Shown here one piece after another: positions 54,672-62,773 of a stretch of 64,000 bases of DNA. The notes under the pieces are model-generated. The model did not search any database and was not told where the DNA came from. It worked only from the letters and a program-made list of their open reading frames with translations. Position 1 is the first letter of the stretch. The number at the start of each line of letters is the position of its first letter. A program made the position numbers and the translations under genes. Source of the stretch: Acinetobacter sp. SAAs474 (lineage in GTDB: Bacteria; Pseudomonadota; Gammaproteobacteria; Pseudomonadales; Moraxellaceae); NCBI RefSeq assembly GCF_032823475.1, contig NZ_CP127915.1:3241097-3305096 (forward strand), given 5' to 3'.

Positions 54672-54912
54672 TCACTGCAACACATCAGCCCGAACTTCTA
54701 TCACTTCCCAATCTGCTCCAATCGCCTTATCTTTCCATTTCCTTGTCCGTAAACTACTCTCAATATAAACCTTACTATTTTTTTTAAGATCTTTGTCTGC
54801 TATCTCGGCTAATCGATTACTAAAAGTGGCAATACTCCCACCATTAGGAAATTGTTTTTTCAGGGTCATGATCTAAAATACCCATTAAAATAACTTTGTT
54901 CACATTTGGCAT
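54672..54912 (-). pseudogene. Internally deleted and frameshifted ssb (relic copy 2)
   Basis: From the ATG at 54912 the frame reads [19 protein letters not shown], then loses frame at a shortened A run (54855-54862). It resumes as [20 protein letters not shown], with the same ~27-residue internal deletion as copy 1 at 18457. It ends ADVLQ-stop, two codons early. The product is not a working SSB. The beta-lactamase start is 47 bp downstream on the same strand, so the relic's sequence may supply its promoter. Confidence 0.8.
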
Positions 54913-54935
54913 TGTTCTAAATCTTTTAAATTCTC

Positions 54936-55132
54936 TCAGACGCTTTTTTTCTTGCACCTTTGCCCAATAATTCAGGATAAGTGCCAATTCCAAGCTATGA
55001 CCATTTACCATCAGGCTTTACACGGAAATATAAGCCATCACCGTCTAACTCCCGATATTCTTTTAATTCAGGTTCAAGGTTAGCAAGTACAGTATCAGAC
55101 AAAGGACGGCATTTTATTTCTGATCTTTTCAT
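54936..55132 (-). pseudogene. Tyrosine integrase N-terminal remnant (copy 2)
   Basis: The start ATG at 55132 gives MKRSEIKCRPLSDTVLANL, ELKEYRELDGDGLYFRVKPDG, then an internal stop and GTYPELLGKGARKKASE, the DUF4102 arm-binding domain of P4-type integrases. About 15 codons present in copy 1 are missing. The frame runs into the ssb leader at about 54936 (TCTGAGA/GAATTTAAAAG), the same junction as in copy 1. The natural 5' end is present here, so an attachment site may be near 55.14-55.5 kb. Confidence 0.78.
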
Positions 55133-55190
55133 GTATCCGTGTATCCCTTGAGTTCAATATTTCTTAAAGAATACATAAAGGGATACATGG
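55132..55190. promoter_or_regulatory. Inverted repeat upstream of the integrase remnant
   Basis: TGTATCCCTT (55140-55149) and AAGGGATACA (55178-55187) are perfect 10-bp inverted arms, with an extra GTATCC at 55133. Position just before the integrase start suggests an autoregulatory or arm-type integrase site. Confidence 0.5.
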
Positions 55191-55230
55191 GAAGGAACAC
55201 TATAGCTAGTTATGTTTAGGCAAAAAAAAA

Positions 55231-55259
55231 GGCTTAAACCCTTAAGATTTAAGCCTTTC
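55231..55259. terminator. Hairpin terminator at the relic/island border
   Basis: GGCTTAAA and TTTAAGCC form the stem, with nine A on the left and TTT on the right, so it may act in the minus direction. Confidence 0.55.
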
Positions 55260-57391
55260 CGTTTTATATTTAGTTATATTCAGTTATATAAAGCTAGGTA
55301 TTTGGGATGGCGTCAATTGAACTCAATCAATAACCTACTGTTAAATAACAATTATTAAAACAAATAAAAACCCAGTGTACACCACAGTGTACAAATTATC
55401 TGTTGCTAGAATTATAAACTGTCAGTTTGGTTGTTATTCAGGGTGCTAAACTCACCTCAACAATTAGAATAGATGTAGCATTAATTCAGTGGTTCTACTG
55501 GGAGATGAATTGGCGTCTTTTAATATTTAATATAGTTACTCATAAGTGGGGGGGATGGTCAAAATAACCATACCTTTTGGTAAATGACCGACCTCTTAAC
55601 CATATTTTTATATGAGCGAAATTAAAAATTGAGGGTCTTGACTGAATGTAAGCCTTATCAATCAAGAGAATTGGTTTTTAAAAGTTGGGTTTTGTTGGGT
55701 TCTTATGTTGTTTTTCATTCTTAATTCTTATTATTTTCATGCTTATTTTAGTTATTTTTAGGTCTTTCTAGGCTCTCCCTCACACGCTCACGCCTTTTGT
55801 TCTTGAATAATGCTTGCACTGGTATAGCGGTTTGCTGTGTTTTTTGTAACGGAATGGCATTCTAAATGCTGTCGGGTAACTTGGTGACATTTTAAATGTG
55901 GGCAAGTACAAGGCATACGTTTAAAACAAATCCCTTAAAACCTGTTATTCAGAACCTAACTTTTAAACTTGCTGAGATTTTAAATCTACTCAACTTTGAG
56001 CATATCTTTTAATGTGAGCATTGCCCCTAGTGAGGGTTATCCTCAATTTGAGGTTATCGTTTTTTGCATGATGATACTAATCTGCTCCACTATTTAGTGG
56101 CTCAGGTCTATCATTGGTAGAATATACCTGCATGGTGAATATGCCACTCAGCATGAATAATTAAAGCTCGTTTTATTTGACTACCTTTTTAGTGTAGTGA
56201 AGCTCCATAAAACTATGGCTCTTATCCATCCTCAAATTGAGGGCAGACATGACAAAACACGACCTTTTTTTAAGTTATTTGTGATACCGAATAATCTTGT
56301 ATCACTCTCCAGTGGGGGAATATAAAAGTTAAAAGTATTTCGATTTTCCTAGACCACTGCCAATCACACTTATAAAAAAAATTCTGTTTTTAGCGAAAAG
56401 TGCATGTAAGTTTAAATTTTCCCTTTGTATACCTTTATTTATAAGGTTTTCCTTATTTATGGGATTAACCTCTCTATTAACTTTTGGTATGTTTTTTAAT
56501 CTAAAAGTTAAAGTTATGCGGTTAAAAGTGCATATAAAGTTAAAGAAAAGTGCATATCTGCACTTCTGGAGGGTTTCAACATAATCATAATGTTAAGGTG
56601 CTTATGTGGAACATTTGAATAGAATCATAATGTTATGGATTGGATTTAAAATCCGACCCTTTCGTCACTTTTGACGATAACCTAATTTATTGTTTTATAA
56701 GGTAAACGCAAAAATGCGCTTAGTGATATGGGATTATCCCACTTCACTAAATAATTGATTTGATAGCAAGCCTCAAAAGTGAGTTTTGTAGTTTTAAGGA
56801 CGTTAAAAAGGATAGGATTCAACTATCATGATTTTAGTGATAATTAAGCATTATTCTTGCATGACGTAGCATGACAAAACCACTTTTTTACTTTGACGTA
56901 CTTTGACAAAACGAATGTTTATTAAAAAAGCCGTATGCCTTATATCGCTTGGTTTTGAGCATGTTTTTATAGTTATTTTTCTGAGTACCTTGTCAAACAA
57001 ATATAATAAGGTCTGTCATGCAAGATTTTATGACACGTAGTGATACGGAATGGATTATTTTCCTTGAAGTTCCTTGATGAAATTGGATTCCCTCAAAATA
57101 GCGGTAAACCTTGCTGCATATAACGTTAAAGCTGTTTTGACGGTCTTTATACTAGTGTTCCATCAAGGAAATTAAATAAATGCGTAAAGAATAATTTAAG
57201 GCTATTTTGTTGTACGTAGTTGTACAGAATTAATTCCATTAAATCGCTGTATGCCTTGCTGTAATTGGCATAGAGAACTTTTTCCATAAATACGCCGTAA
57301 AACAAAAATTAAGTTATTTTTTGCTATACGTAACTATACGAAATGGGGGGTATGGAGTTATAAAAAAACCTCCAATTAAGGAGGCTATTTA
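55260..57391. other. Long non-coding part of the island
   Basis: More than 2.1 kb without a convincing gene, downstream of ssb. It contains paired-decamer repeats (56859-57343), a GTGTACA direct repeat at about 55374-55392 that could be near an attachment site, and many short runs of AT-rich sequence. No RNA gene could be recognised, although one or more regulatory RNAs are possible. Confidence 0.5.
56859..57343 (+). repeat. Paired-decamer repeat array
   Basis: Five units each consist of two adjacent 10-mers. They are GCATGACGTA/GCATGACAAA (56859), CTTTGACGTA/CTTTGACAAA (56891), TGACACGTAG/TGATACGGAA (57031), TTGTACGTAG/TTGTACAGAA (57210) and CTATACGTAA/CTATACGAAA (57324). In four of the five units (all but 57031) the variable word is the same in both halves. 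It differs between units, while ACGTA in the first half and ACRAA/ACAGAA in the second are nearly constant. One-turn spacing suggests a protein-binding array. Confidence 0.7.
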
Positions 57392-57721
57392 TTAAAGTAG
57401 CTGCAATACATCTGCCCGAACTTCTACCACTTCCCGATCTGCTCCACTGGCTTTATCTTTCCACTTTCTAGTCCTTAAACTACCCTCTATATAAACCTTA
57501 CTACCTTTTTTAAGGTACTTGCCTGCAATCTCAGCTAGTCGGTTGTTAGCAGTGATTCTGTGCCATTCTGTAAGCTCCTTTCGTTCTCCAGTGGTCTTGT
57601 CTTTCCATTGCTCAGTGGTAGCCATACTGAAAGTGGCAATACTCCCACCATTAGGAAATTGTTTGCTCTCAGGGTCACGACCCAATACACCCATTAAAAT
57701 AACTTTGTTCACGTTTGGCAT
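57392..57721 (-). CDS. ssb: Single-stranded DNA-binding protein of the island
   Basis: This 109-aa protein has a full OB fold: [77 protein letters not shown] and [12 protein letters not shown]. It lacks the acidic C-terminal tail of chromosomal SSB, as is common for phage and plasmid versions. It protects single-stranded DNA during replication of the element. It is downstream of the helicase/primase with the GGTAAC array between them. It is the undamaged relative of the relics at 18457 and 54672. Confidence 0.9.
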   Translation of the reverse strand: MPNVNKVILMGVLGRDPESKQFPNGGSIATFSMATTEQWKDKTTGERKELTEWHRITANNRLAEIAGKYLKKGSKVYIEGSLRTRKWKDKASGADREVVEVRADVLQLL

Positions 57722-57765
57722 TTTTCTAAATCTCTTAAATTTTCTTAGAATGTCTATTTTTAAGG

Positions 57766-57975
57766 GGTAACATGGGTAACGTGGGTAACATCCTTGCTAT
57801 TAAAGGGTTTCAGCCTGTTACCTCTTTATTTTTCGTTAGGTAACGTGGGGTAACATGGGTAACACAACTCAAAAAAATTAGAACTTGTTACCTCTGTTAC
57901 CTGTTACCTTTTTTGCTAGGTAACACCTTCAAAGCCTTTATTTATGCGGTTGTTACCCCTGTTACCTTTGTTACC
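57766..57975. repeat. GGTAAC/GTTACC iteron-like array, candidate origin
   Basis: Fourteen copies occur in 210 bp. GGTAAC is at 57766, 57775, 57784, 57839, 57849, 57858 and 57919. GTTACC is at 57817, 57887, 57896, 57903, 57952, 57961 and 57970. They form triplets with 9-10 bp spacing in alternating orientation, between ssb and the DUF927 helicase/primase gene. This is the layout of a replication origin with protein-binding iterons. Function is inferred. Confidence 0.75.
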
Positions 57976-57986
57976 TCTTAATTTTG

Positions 57987-60413
57987 CTATTCCCAGCTAA
58001 AAATAGCTTCTTTTACCACATAAGCTTTAAGTGCATTTTTTCTAGCTGGTACTCTTACAGTTTTACTGGTCTTACCTGTGTCATGCTCTAATAGCTTTTC
58101 AATGAGTAGGGCATTGGCTACTTTTTTACTATCGTGTCCTTTGCATACTTCATTTTTAAATTGCTCAGGTAACACAATAAATAATTTTTCACCTTTCTCT
58201 ATTTTCCAGTAGCCCACTCGATTAATGATTTTCTCGATACTTTCAATATCGGGGGTAATTGCTTCAAATCGGCTAGATTCATACGCTTCTAAAAATGCCT
58301 TAACCGTTAAAATATATTCTCGGTTCTGATAATCTCCGACATACTCAAACCCATTGACCCAAGTATTAAAAACAGTTTTTACAGCATCAAACGCCGTGCC
58401 TGCTTTCCATCCTGTTATCCCTGCTTGGGTAGCTAGTTCGCCTGCAACGGCAAGCAAAGCAAAAGTATTGGCTACACGGCTTATATGTCCTTGCTGTATG
58501 TCTGCAATCAACTCAAGGTTATATTGCTCTAATAGCTGTTTAGCCTGTGCCATTACCTTATCTTTATGACTGGTTAGATAATCTAGCCATACCATGCCTG
58601 CAACGCCATAGAACTGATTAGAATGCTCTACAAGCTGTCTTGATTGTTTTGCACCATCTTCAGCAAAATCAATTTGATCGAATAAACCATATTCTGACTG
58701 GTCAACATCAATATCAATTAATCGAACCTCTTGTCCTAATTTAGTTTTTTGTCCGCTTTCTTGCATAATTTCTTTTAAGCTTTTCTCACCAGTAGACATA
58801 AAAATAAGTTTCCATTTATACGGCGCTCTAGCTGTAATTTGCTTTGTTAAACGTGCTTTACCTTTACCATTTGCAAGCATATAAACAATATTGCCAAGCT
58901 CTTTAGGGTTTGATATTTCCCCGATCTCGTCTAAACCTAAAAAACTGTCATTATAGCTATAGGCTGTATGCTCTAATGCATTACCAGTTGAACGCCATGT
59001 TTTATGATGCCTTTCAGGATTACCCCATACACTACAAGCGACATATAAAGCAGTAGTTTTACCTTTAGATGATTGCCCTTTAAAGTGTATGCCTGCACCT
59101 ATCTGTTGTTCCAATGGTGTAAGCAATTGCCCTGCAAAAGCTGAACACATAGCCACGACCAACTTAGAATGACTAGCAATAGGCATAGAAATATTGTTTT
59201 GCCATTGCTCAAGTGTTCCTTTGTTTTGGTAGCTACTCTCAACTCCCTGTGTAGTTTGATATACAACTAAATCACTCTTTTTATGCTGTCCGATCTGCTT
59301 ATTCGGTAATACATAAACATCATCATGCCATCCAGCACGTTCCACACATAAAGCACGTTTAGCAGTCGGGTAACTCATTAAGTAGCTTTGTAGTAAGTTT
59401 CGTGCTTTACCACTGGGAGCAATTACCACGCCTTGATTGGCTAAATCTTTTCTAAGCTCTACACCATCGGATTGAAAAAACTCCATAGATAAAGCTTGAG
59501 TATGTTTAACGCCATCGGCATCGTGCCATTCTAATAAGCGTCCCCATGCATTACTTGATGAATCTCTCGTTTGTGCCAATACATGAATAGGACTTGAGAT
59601 ATATTGCTTATATTCGTTGTCTTTTGACTGCTCAATGTAATACAAGCCATCCTTTAAAAGATGAAATACACCATCACCATAACGGAAAGGCTTAGCTAAA
59701 TGACCTTTAGGCAATATCTCTTTTTTAGGAAGTAGCTCTACTGCTTCATCAATAAACGCCGTGATTTCTTCAACTGCTTCATATTGTGATAAATCAGTGT
59801 GAAAAAGATTGGCCTCAACTTCCATACTTTGATTAATCAATCTCACAGCCGTGTTTTGTTCAAGCTGCTGGAATGGCTCAAGCTGTATATGTTCGGCTCT
59901 CACCGGCATATATAACTCTGTATAGCCTGCCTTTGATAACTGATTAATCACATACTGAATTTGTTCAAAATCAAAAGGCTTGAGTTCATTTTTAGTGACA
60001 TTACATAAGTGTGGCAAAACCACTAATACAACGGCATAACTAGTCTGAGCAATCTTAAAGAATGCCTCTAGGTGATGAGTAATAATAATCGGCTTATCTG
60101 TCTGCAATTCACCATAGTAAGCAAAGCCCTTAGCTATGCTTCCCTCTGTAAACTCAACACGTTTACCATCATTTAACACGGCGTATTGAATCAGCTCTAA
60201 ACGTCCGTTATAGATCGGTAGAATTAACGGTTGTTCGTAGTCTGCACCGTTTATTTCAATAGTATATGGATTAATACAGATCGGCTTTAAAGGACTGCCA
60301 AAACGCTGAATAATAGAATTCTGTAAATACTGTGCATCTTGTGGCATCAACTCCACACAATCAGCTATAATCTGATCGGGTGTTATTCTTTGAGGGGTGT
60401 CGTGATTAAGCAT
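57987..60413 (-). CDS. DUF927 helicase/primase-like replication protein
   Basis: This 808-aa protein has an N-terminal TOPRIM-like or primase-accessory region (GFAYYGELQTDKPIIITHHLEAFFKI) and a C-terminal DUF927 ATPase with Walker A GQSSKGKTTALYVA (near 450) and Walker B LGLDEIGEIS. Family members on P4-like islands and plasmids drive replication as helicases with a linked primase. It is the last gene before the GGTAAC array and overlaps the preceding 100-aa gene by 8 bp. All ATPase residues look intact, so the island may replicate after excision. Confidence 0.85.
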   Translation of the reverse strand: MLNHDTPQRITPDQIIADCVELMPQDAQYLQNSIIQRFGSPLKPICINPYTIEINGADYEQPLILPIYNGRLELIQYAVLNDGKRVEFTEGSIAKGFAYYGELQTDKPIIITHHLEAFFKIAQTSYAVVLVVLPHLCNVTKNELKPFDFEQIQYVINQLSKAGYTELYMPVRAEHIQLEPFQQLEQNTAVRLINQSMEVEANLFHTDLSQYEAVEEITAFIDEAVELLPKKEILPKGHLAKPFRYGDGVFHLLKDGLYYIEQSKDNEYKQYISSPIHVLAQTRDSSSNAWGRLLEWHDADGVKHTQALSMEFFQSDGVELRKDLANQGVVIAPSGKARNLLQSYLMSYPTAKRALCVERAGWHDDVYVLPNKQIGQHKKSDLVVYQTTQGVESSYQNKGTLEQWQNNISMPIASHSKLVVAMCSAFAGQLLTPLEQQIGAGIHFKGQSSKGKTTALYVACSVWGNPERHHKTWRSTGNALEHTAYSYNDSFLGLDEIGEISNPKELGNIVYMLANGKGKARLTKQITARAPYKWKLIFMSTGEKSLKEIMQESGQKTKLGQEVRLIDIDVDQSEYGLFDQIDFAEDGAKQSRQLVEHSNQFYGVAGMVWLDYLTSHKDKVMAQAKQLLEQYNLELIADIQQGHISRVANTFALLAVAGELATQAGITGWKAGTAFDAVKTVFNTWVNGFEYVGDYQNREYILTVKAFLEAYESSRFEAITPDIESIEKIINRVGYWKIEKGEKLFIVLPEQFKNEVCKGHDSKKVANALLIEKLLEHDTGKTSKTVRVPARKNALKAYVVKEAIFSWE

Positions 60414-60708
60414 TGCGACCCCCTTTTAATTGCTCCCATTCTTTTGAGTAGTGTTCTGCTTTTTCTACATGATGGCTAAGTCGTTCTTCTGCAAGATATT
60501 CATACATATCTATATGGTGAATTAAATCAGTAAAATTATGCTGAGTAATTTCCTCACCATTTACAGCTAATTCCTTTAATTTCTTTATTTCCTTTCTCAC
60601 AAAAGATATAGCTGTATTCATCCATTGCATATCACTTTCTGAACACATATAAATATCTGCTAGATCACCGGCATCATAATTTTTAGGAATAGAATTTGTA
60701 TTAGGCAT
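60406..60708 (-). CDS. Hypothetical island protein, 100 aa
   Basis: Acidic helical protein (DAGDLADIYMCSESDMQWMN; AEERLSHHVEKAEHYSKEWEQL) with no membrane segment and no family I recognise. It is translationally coupled to the helicase gene by an 8-bp overlap and follows the 99-aa gene by 2 bp, so it belongs to the island operon and may assist replication. Confidence 0.6.
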   Translation of the reverse strand: MPNTNSIPKNYDAGDLADIYMCSESDMQWMNTAISFVRKEIKKLKELAVNGEEITQHNFTDLIHHIDMYEYLAEERLSHHVEKAEHYSKEWEQLKGGRNA

Positions 60709-60710
60709 GA

Positions 60711-61010
60711 TTAATGCGCTCCTTTTACTAAGTTTGGAGCTTTACCATTCACGACCAAATGAGGGTGGCAAAGCTGAAAAGGGTTGGTCGACAGGCGTAA
60801 AAGGTAACCTGCACACTCGAAAGTGTCCCTCTCCAGCTTCACCATAAAATGCGAACGCATAGAGATTTCACGCATAAAAAAAGCCCTAAGCGGACTATAT
60901 GCGCCTTTTACGAAATAGCCGACCAAAGCTAACTCTGAGATTTTGCTCAAAGCCCGACAAATATAACCATACTTAGGCATGTTGGCAAGATTGAATGATT
61001 TATTTTTCAT
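60711..61010 (-). CDS. Small island protein, possibly Ash-like
   Basis: This 99-aa basic protein has PKYGYICRALSKISELALVGYFVKGAYSPLRAFF, MVKLERDTFECAGYLLRLSTNPFQLCHPHLVVNGKAP. The 'CHPHxxVNGKAPN' ending recalls the Ash family of P4-like satellites, whose function is unclear. The sequence also looks as though it overlaps a structured RNA (many short inverted repeats at 60740-60960), so a regulatory RNA is an alternative. ATG preceded by GGTGCAAGT, a weak ribosome site. Confidence 0.45.
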   Translation of the reverse strand: MKNKSFNLANMPKYGYICRALSKISELALVGYFVKGAYSPLRAFFMREISMRSHFMVKLERDTFECAGYLLRLSTNPFQLCHPHLVVNGKAPNLVKGAH

Positions 61011-61018
61011 ACTTGCAC

Positions 61019-61387
61019 CTACTGCACACGGTTAAGATTAATGTTGGAATTAATCAAAATCCCATCATTTGATAAGCCTACTTGCTGTCGGTTATCTATC
61101 ATTGTTAAGAGGCGTTTTTCTGCTTCTTCAAAACTGATACCAAAGTGATTGGCAATATCTTCAAGGCGGTACATTGGTTCGCCATCATCTGTATAAGCAC
61201 TAACTGGTGGTAGTAGATTTAACTCTTTAGCCTTTTGGTGCATTTCCCGTTTAATATTCTCAGGCGTGTAGTGCATCGTTAAAATAAATGCTTGCTCTGT
61301 AATAGGATGGTCATCACCATACTGTTTAACCATTGCTTTGTAGTGGTCAAACGCTTTGAAAAATTCGGGGTTTACATGCTCAGTCAT
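61019..61387 (-). CDS. Hypothetical island protein with helix-turn-helix-like C-terminus
   Basis: About 122 aa. The C-terminal half (MYRLEDIANHFGISFEEAEKRLLTMID) looks like a helix-turn-helix of the IANHFG type, suggesting DNA binding. The N-terminal half is helical (FFKAFDHYKAMVKQYGDDHPITEQAF). GAGGG nine bases before the ATG at 61387 decides the start. It overlaps the end of the antirepressor gene by 8 bp, so translation is coupled. Confidence 0.6.
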   Translation of the reverse strand: MTEHVNPEFFKAFDHYKAMVKQYGDDHPITEQAFILTMHYTPENIKREMHQKAKELNLLPPVSAYTDDGEPMYRLEDIANHFGISFEEAEKRLLTMIDNRQQVGLSNDGILINSNINLNRVQ

Positions 61388-61895
61388 TGTGTATACCCTC
61401 AAAAGTTAATTGAATATTTGCCTTACATGCTTGTATGCGCTTGGCATTTAAATGCTTCTCTCGTTTACGCTTATGCATCCCATGACTGTGAAACGTGCCT
61501 TTATCTTTAGATAAATTTTCTTCCATACAAATACGGTTTAATTCATCAAAAGCAGTTTGTCTTGCTGTTGGTGAATAACTGCCTGTCTTTCTAATAACTG
61601 GCAATACTTCATTAAATACCCAATCTTGAAAATTCAGTGCTTCAAGTTTGTTAGATCGGAAAATAATGCGGTATAGGTTCGGCTCATTAATAAACTTCAC
61701 TTTCTGAGTACCGCCATTTGTAAGGATGTGGCAATCTGCCATACCCTTTGAATCTAGCTCTCGTAATAATCGTGAGCTTCGATCTACTGATAAAACACTA
61801 CATACATCAGTCAGACAAAATAGAGGCTCACCATTTGCACCATAAACAATACGAACGCCGTGATTATTAAAATTAAAGATAGATGGATTCATCAT
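61380..61895 (-). CDS. BRO-N domain antirepressor-like protein
   Basis: This 171-aa protein begins with a BRO-N domain: VRIVYGANGEPLFCLTDVCSVLSVDRSSRLLREL, KFINEPNLYRIIFRSNKLEALNFQDWVFNEVLPVIRKTGSY. The domain binds DNA in phage antirepressors. The C-terminal part is basic (HGMHKRKREKHLNAKR) and could bind DNA too. It likely controls island excision or lysogeny-like switching. Its stop overlaps the next gene and its start overlaps the stop of the 69-aa gene. Confidence 0.82.
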   Translation of the reverse strand: MMNPSIFNFNNHGVRIVYGANGEPLFCLTDVCSVLSVDRSSRLLRELDSKGMADCHILTNGGTQKVKFINEPNLYRIIFRSNKLEALNFQDWVFNEVLPVIRKTGSYSPTARQTAFDELNRICMEENLSKDKGTFHSHGMHKRKREKHLNAKRIQACKANIQLTFEGIHND

Positions 61896-62104
61896 TACAC
61901 CCCTTTAAGCTCATAACGTGCATGAGTACCAGTGCCCGAGCTATTACGTTCGTTATAAGTCACTATTTCATAACCTTGATTACGTAAACGCTTGATAATT
62001 GCACTCAGGCGGTAACATTTATAAAGTCGGATTGCATCTACTTGAGTAATGCTTCGGCCTTGCTTGAGGTGTTCTAAAACTTGGGTTACTTGGGTGTTAT
62101 TCAT
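61895..62104 (-). CDS. Small winged-helix protein, 69 aa
   Basis: The sequence (MNNTQVTQVLEHLKQGRSITQVDAIRLYKCYRLSAIIKRLRNQGYEIVTYNERNSSGTG..ARYEL) matches the helix-turn-helix domain proteins common in Acinetobacter phages and islands, with the pattern of a winged helix. It should be a DNA-binding regulator. It is 3 bp downstream of the 111-aa gene and overlaps the antirepressor start by one base. Confidence 0.72.
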   Translation of the reverse strand: MNNTQVTQVLEHLKQGRSITQVDAIRLYKCYRLSAIIKRLRNQGYEIVTYNERNSSGTGTHARYELKGV

Positions 62105-62107
62105 GGT

Positions 62108-62443
62108 TTAAGCCCCTATTTTTATGTCATCAAGTAGGGTTAAAAGGTGGTGCATAGCCTGTTGTTCGGTATCAAGTAAGTGGACGATCTGCTTAGGTGA
62201 TACATGCGTATTTTTAAGGCGTGTCGGGCGTATATATTCCATCGGTTCATCAATGCCAGCTTTGAGGCTTCTTTGATATTGGCTATCCAGTACGCCGTAC
62301 AAATCATTTAATTGCGCAGATACTTTCTTAAGCTGGTCATGGTTTATGGCTGTGACTAAATCACGGTTATAAATATCTTTTGCCACTGCACTAAGCTGTC
62401 GGCTTGCATTTAAGGCAATAGACTTAATTTGTGTTTTGGTCAT
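62108..62443 (-). CDS. Hypothetical island protein, 111 aa
   Basis: Helical, basic protein (IALNASRQLSAVAKDIYNRDLV; LNDLYGVLDSQYQRSLKAGIDEPMEYIRPTRLKN) without a recognised domain. It lies tightly between the AlpA-like gene and the winged-helix gene in the island operon. It could be a structural or regulatory partner. Function unknown. Confidence 0.55.
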   Translation of the reverse strand: MTKTQIKSIALNASRQLSAVAKDIYNRDLVTAINHDQLKKVSAQLNDLYGVLDSQYQRSLKAGIDEPMEYIRPTRLKNTHVSPKQIVHLLDTEQQAMHHLLTLLDDIKIGA

Positions 62444-62446
62444 GGG

Positions 62447-62662
62447 TTAAGCCTCCATTACAGAAAGGCTTTGTTTTTGCTTGTTGTGCCACTCTACAAG
62501 CTCGGCATAATCGAAATAGACTGGTGCTTGTTTGCTCTCACCTGTCTTTATTGGGCGTGGAAAAGTTTTATCTGTGCGTACGATATGGCGTAAGGATTCA
62601 CGGCTTATATCAAGCAGTTCACAAGTCTTTTTAAATTGAATGCGGATTGGAGTAATAGTCAT
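62447..62662 (-). CDS. AlpA-like/excisionase-type helix-turn-helix protein
   Basis: About 71 aa: FKKTCELLDISRESLRHIVRTDKTFPRPIKTGESKQAPVYFDYAELVEWHNKQK is a MerR/AlpA-type winged helix, typical of P4-like island activators that control integrase or excision. An in-frame ATG exists at 62674, but the ATG at 62662 lies right after a hairpin and T-tract and gives the usual start. It is the first gene of the island operon, and expression may depend on read-through of that hairpin. Confidence 0.78.
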   Translation of the reverse strand: MTITPIRIQFKKTCELLDISRESLRHIVRTDKTFPRPIKTGESKQAPVYFDYAELVEWHNKQKQSLSVMEA

Positions 62663-62694
62663 AAAAAAGCCCATATATGAATTAATATGGGCTT
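62663..62694 (-). terminator. Terminator/attenuator directly before the AlpA-like gene
   Basis: On the minus strand AAGCCCATAT and ATATGGGCTT form a 10-bp stem, followed by a T run that reaches the start codon. It would end transcripts from the 321-aa gene and also gate the regulator operon. Confidence 0.65.
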
Positions 62695-62728
62695 AGTATC
62701 TATTTGATATTTATAATGTAATAGTGGG

Positions 62729-62762
62729 ATACATCTACTTAATGGGGATTAAGCAGATGTAT
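62729..62762. other. Long stem-loop after the 321-aa gene
   Basis: ATACATCTACTTAAT and ATTAAGCAGATGTAT form a 15-bp stem with one mismatch around GGGG. It starts 12 bp after the stop of the 321-aa gene. No T-tract follows, so it may protect the mRNA or be an operator. Confidence 0.55.
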
Positions 62763-62773
62763 CTGATTATTAT

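Noticed and set aside
55260..57391. tRNA gene as island attachment site
   Set aside because: I looked for cloverleaf arms and a TTCRANNC loop in this AT-rich stretch and found none that fold.
57766..57975. CRISPR array
   Set aside because: The repeats are 6 bp, in both orientations and spaced 7-10 bp within clusters; there are no unique spacers and no cas genes.
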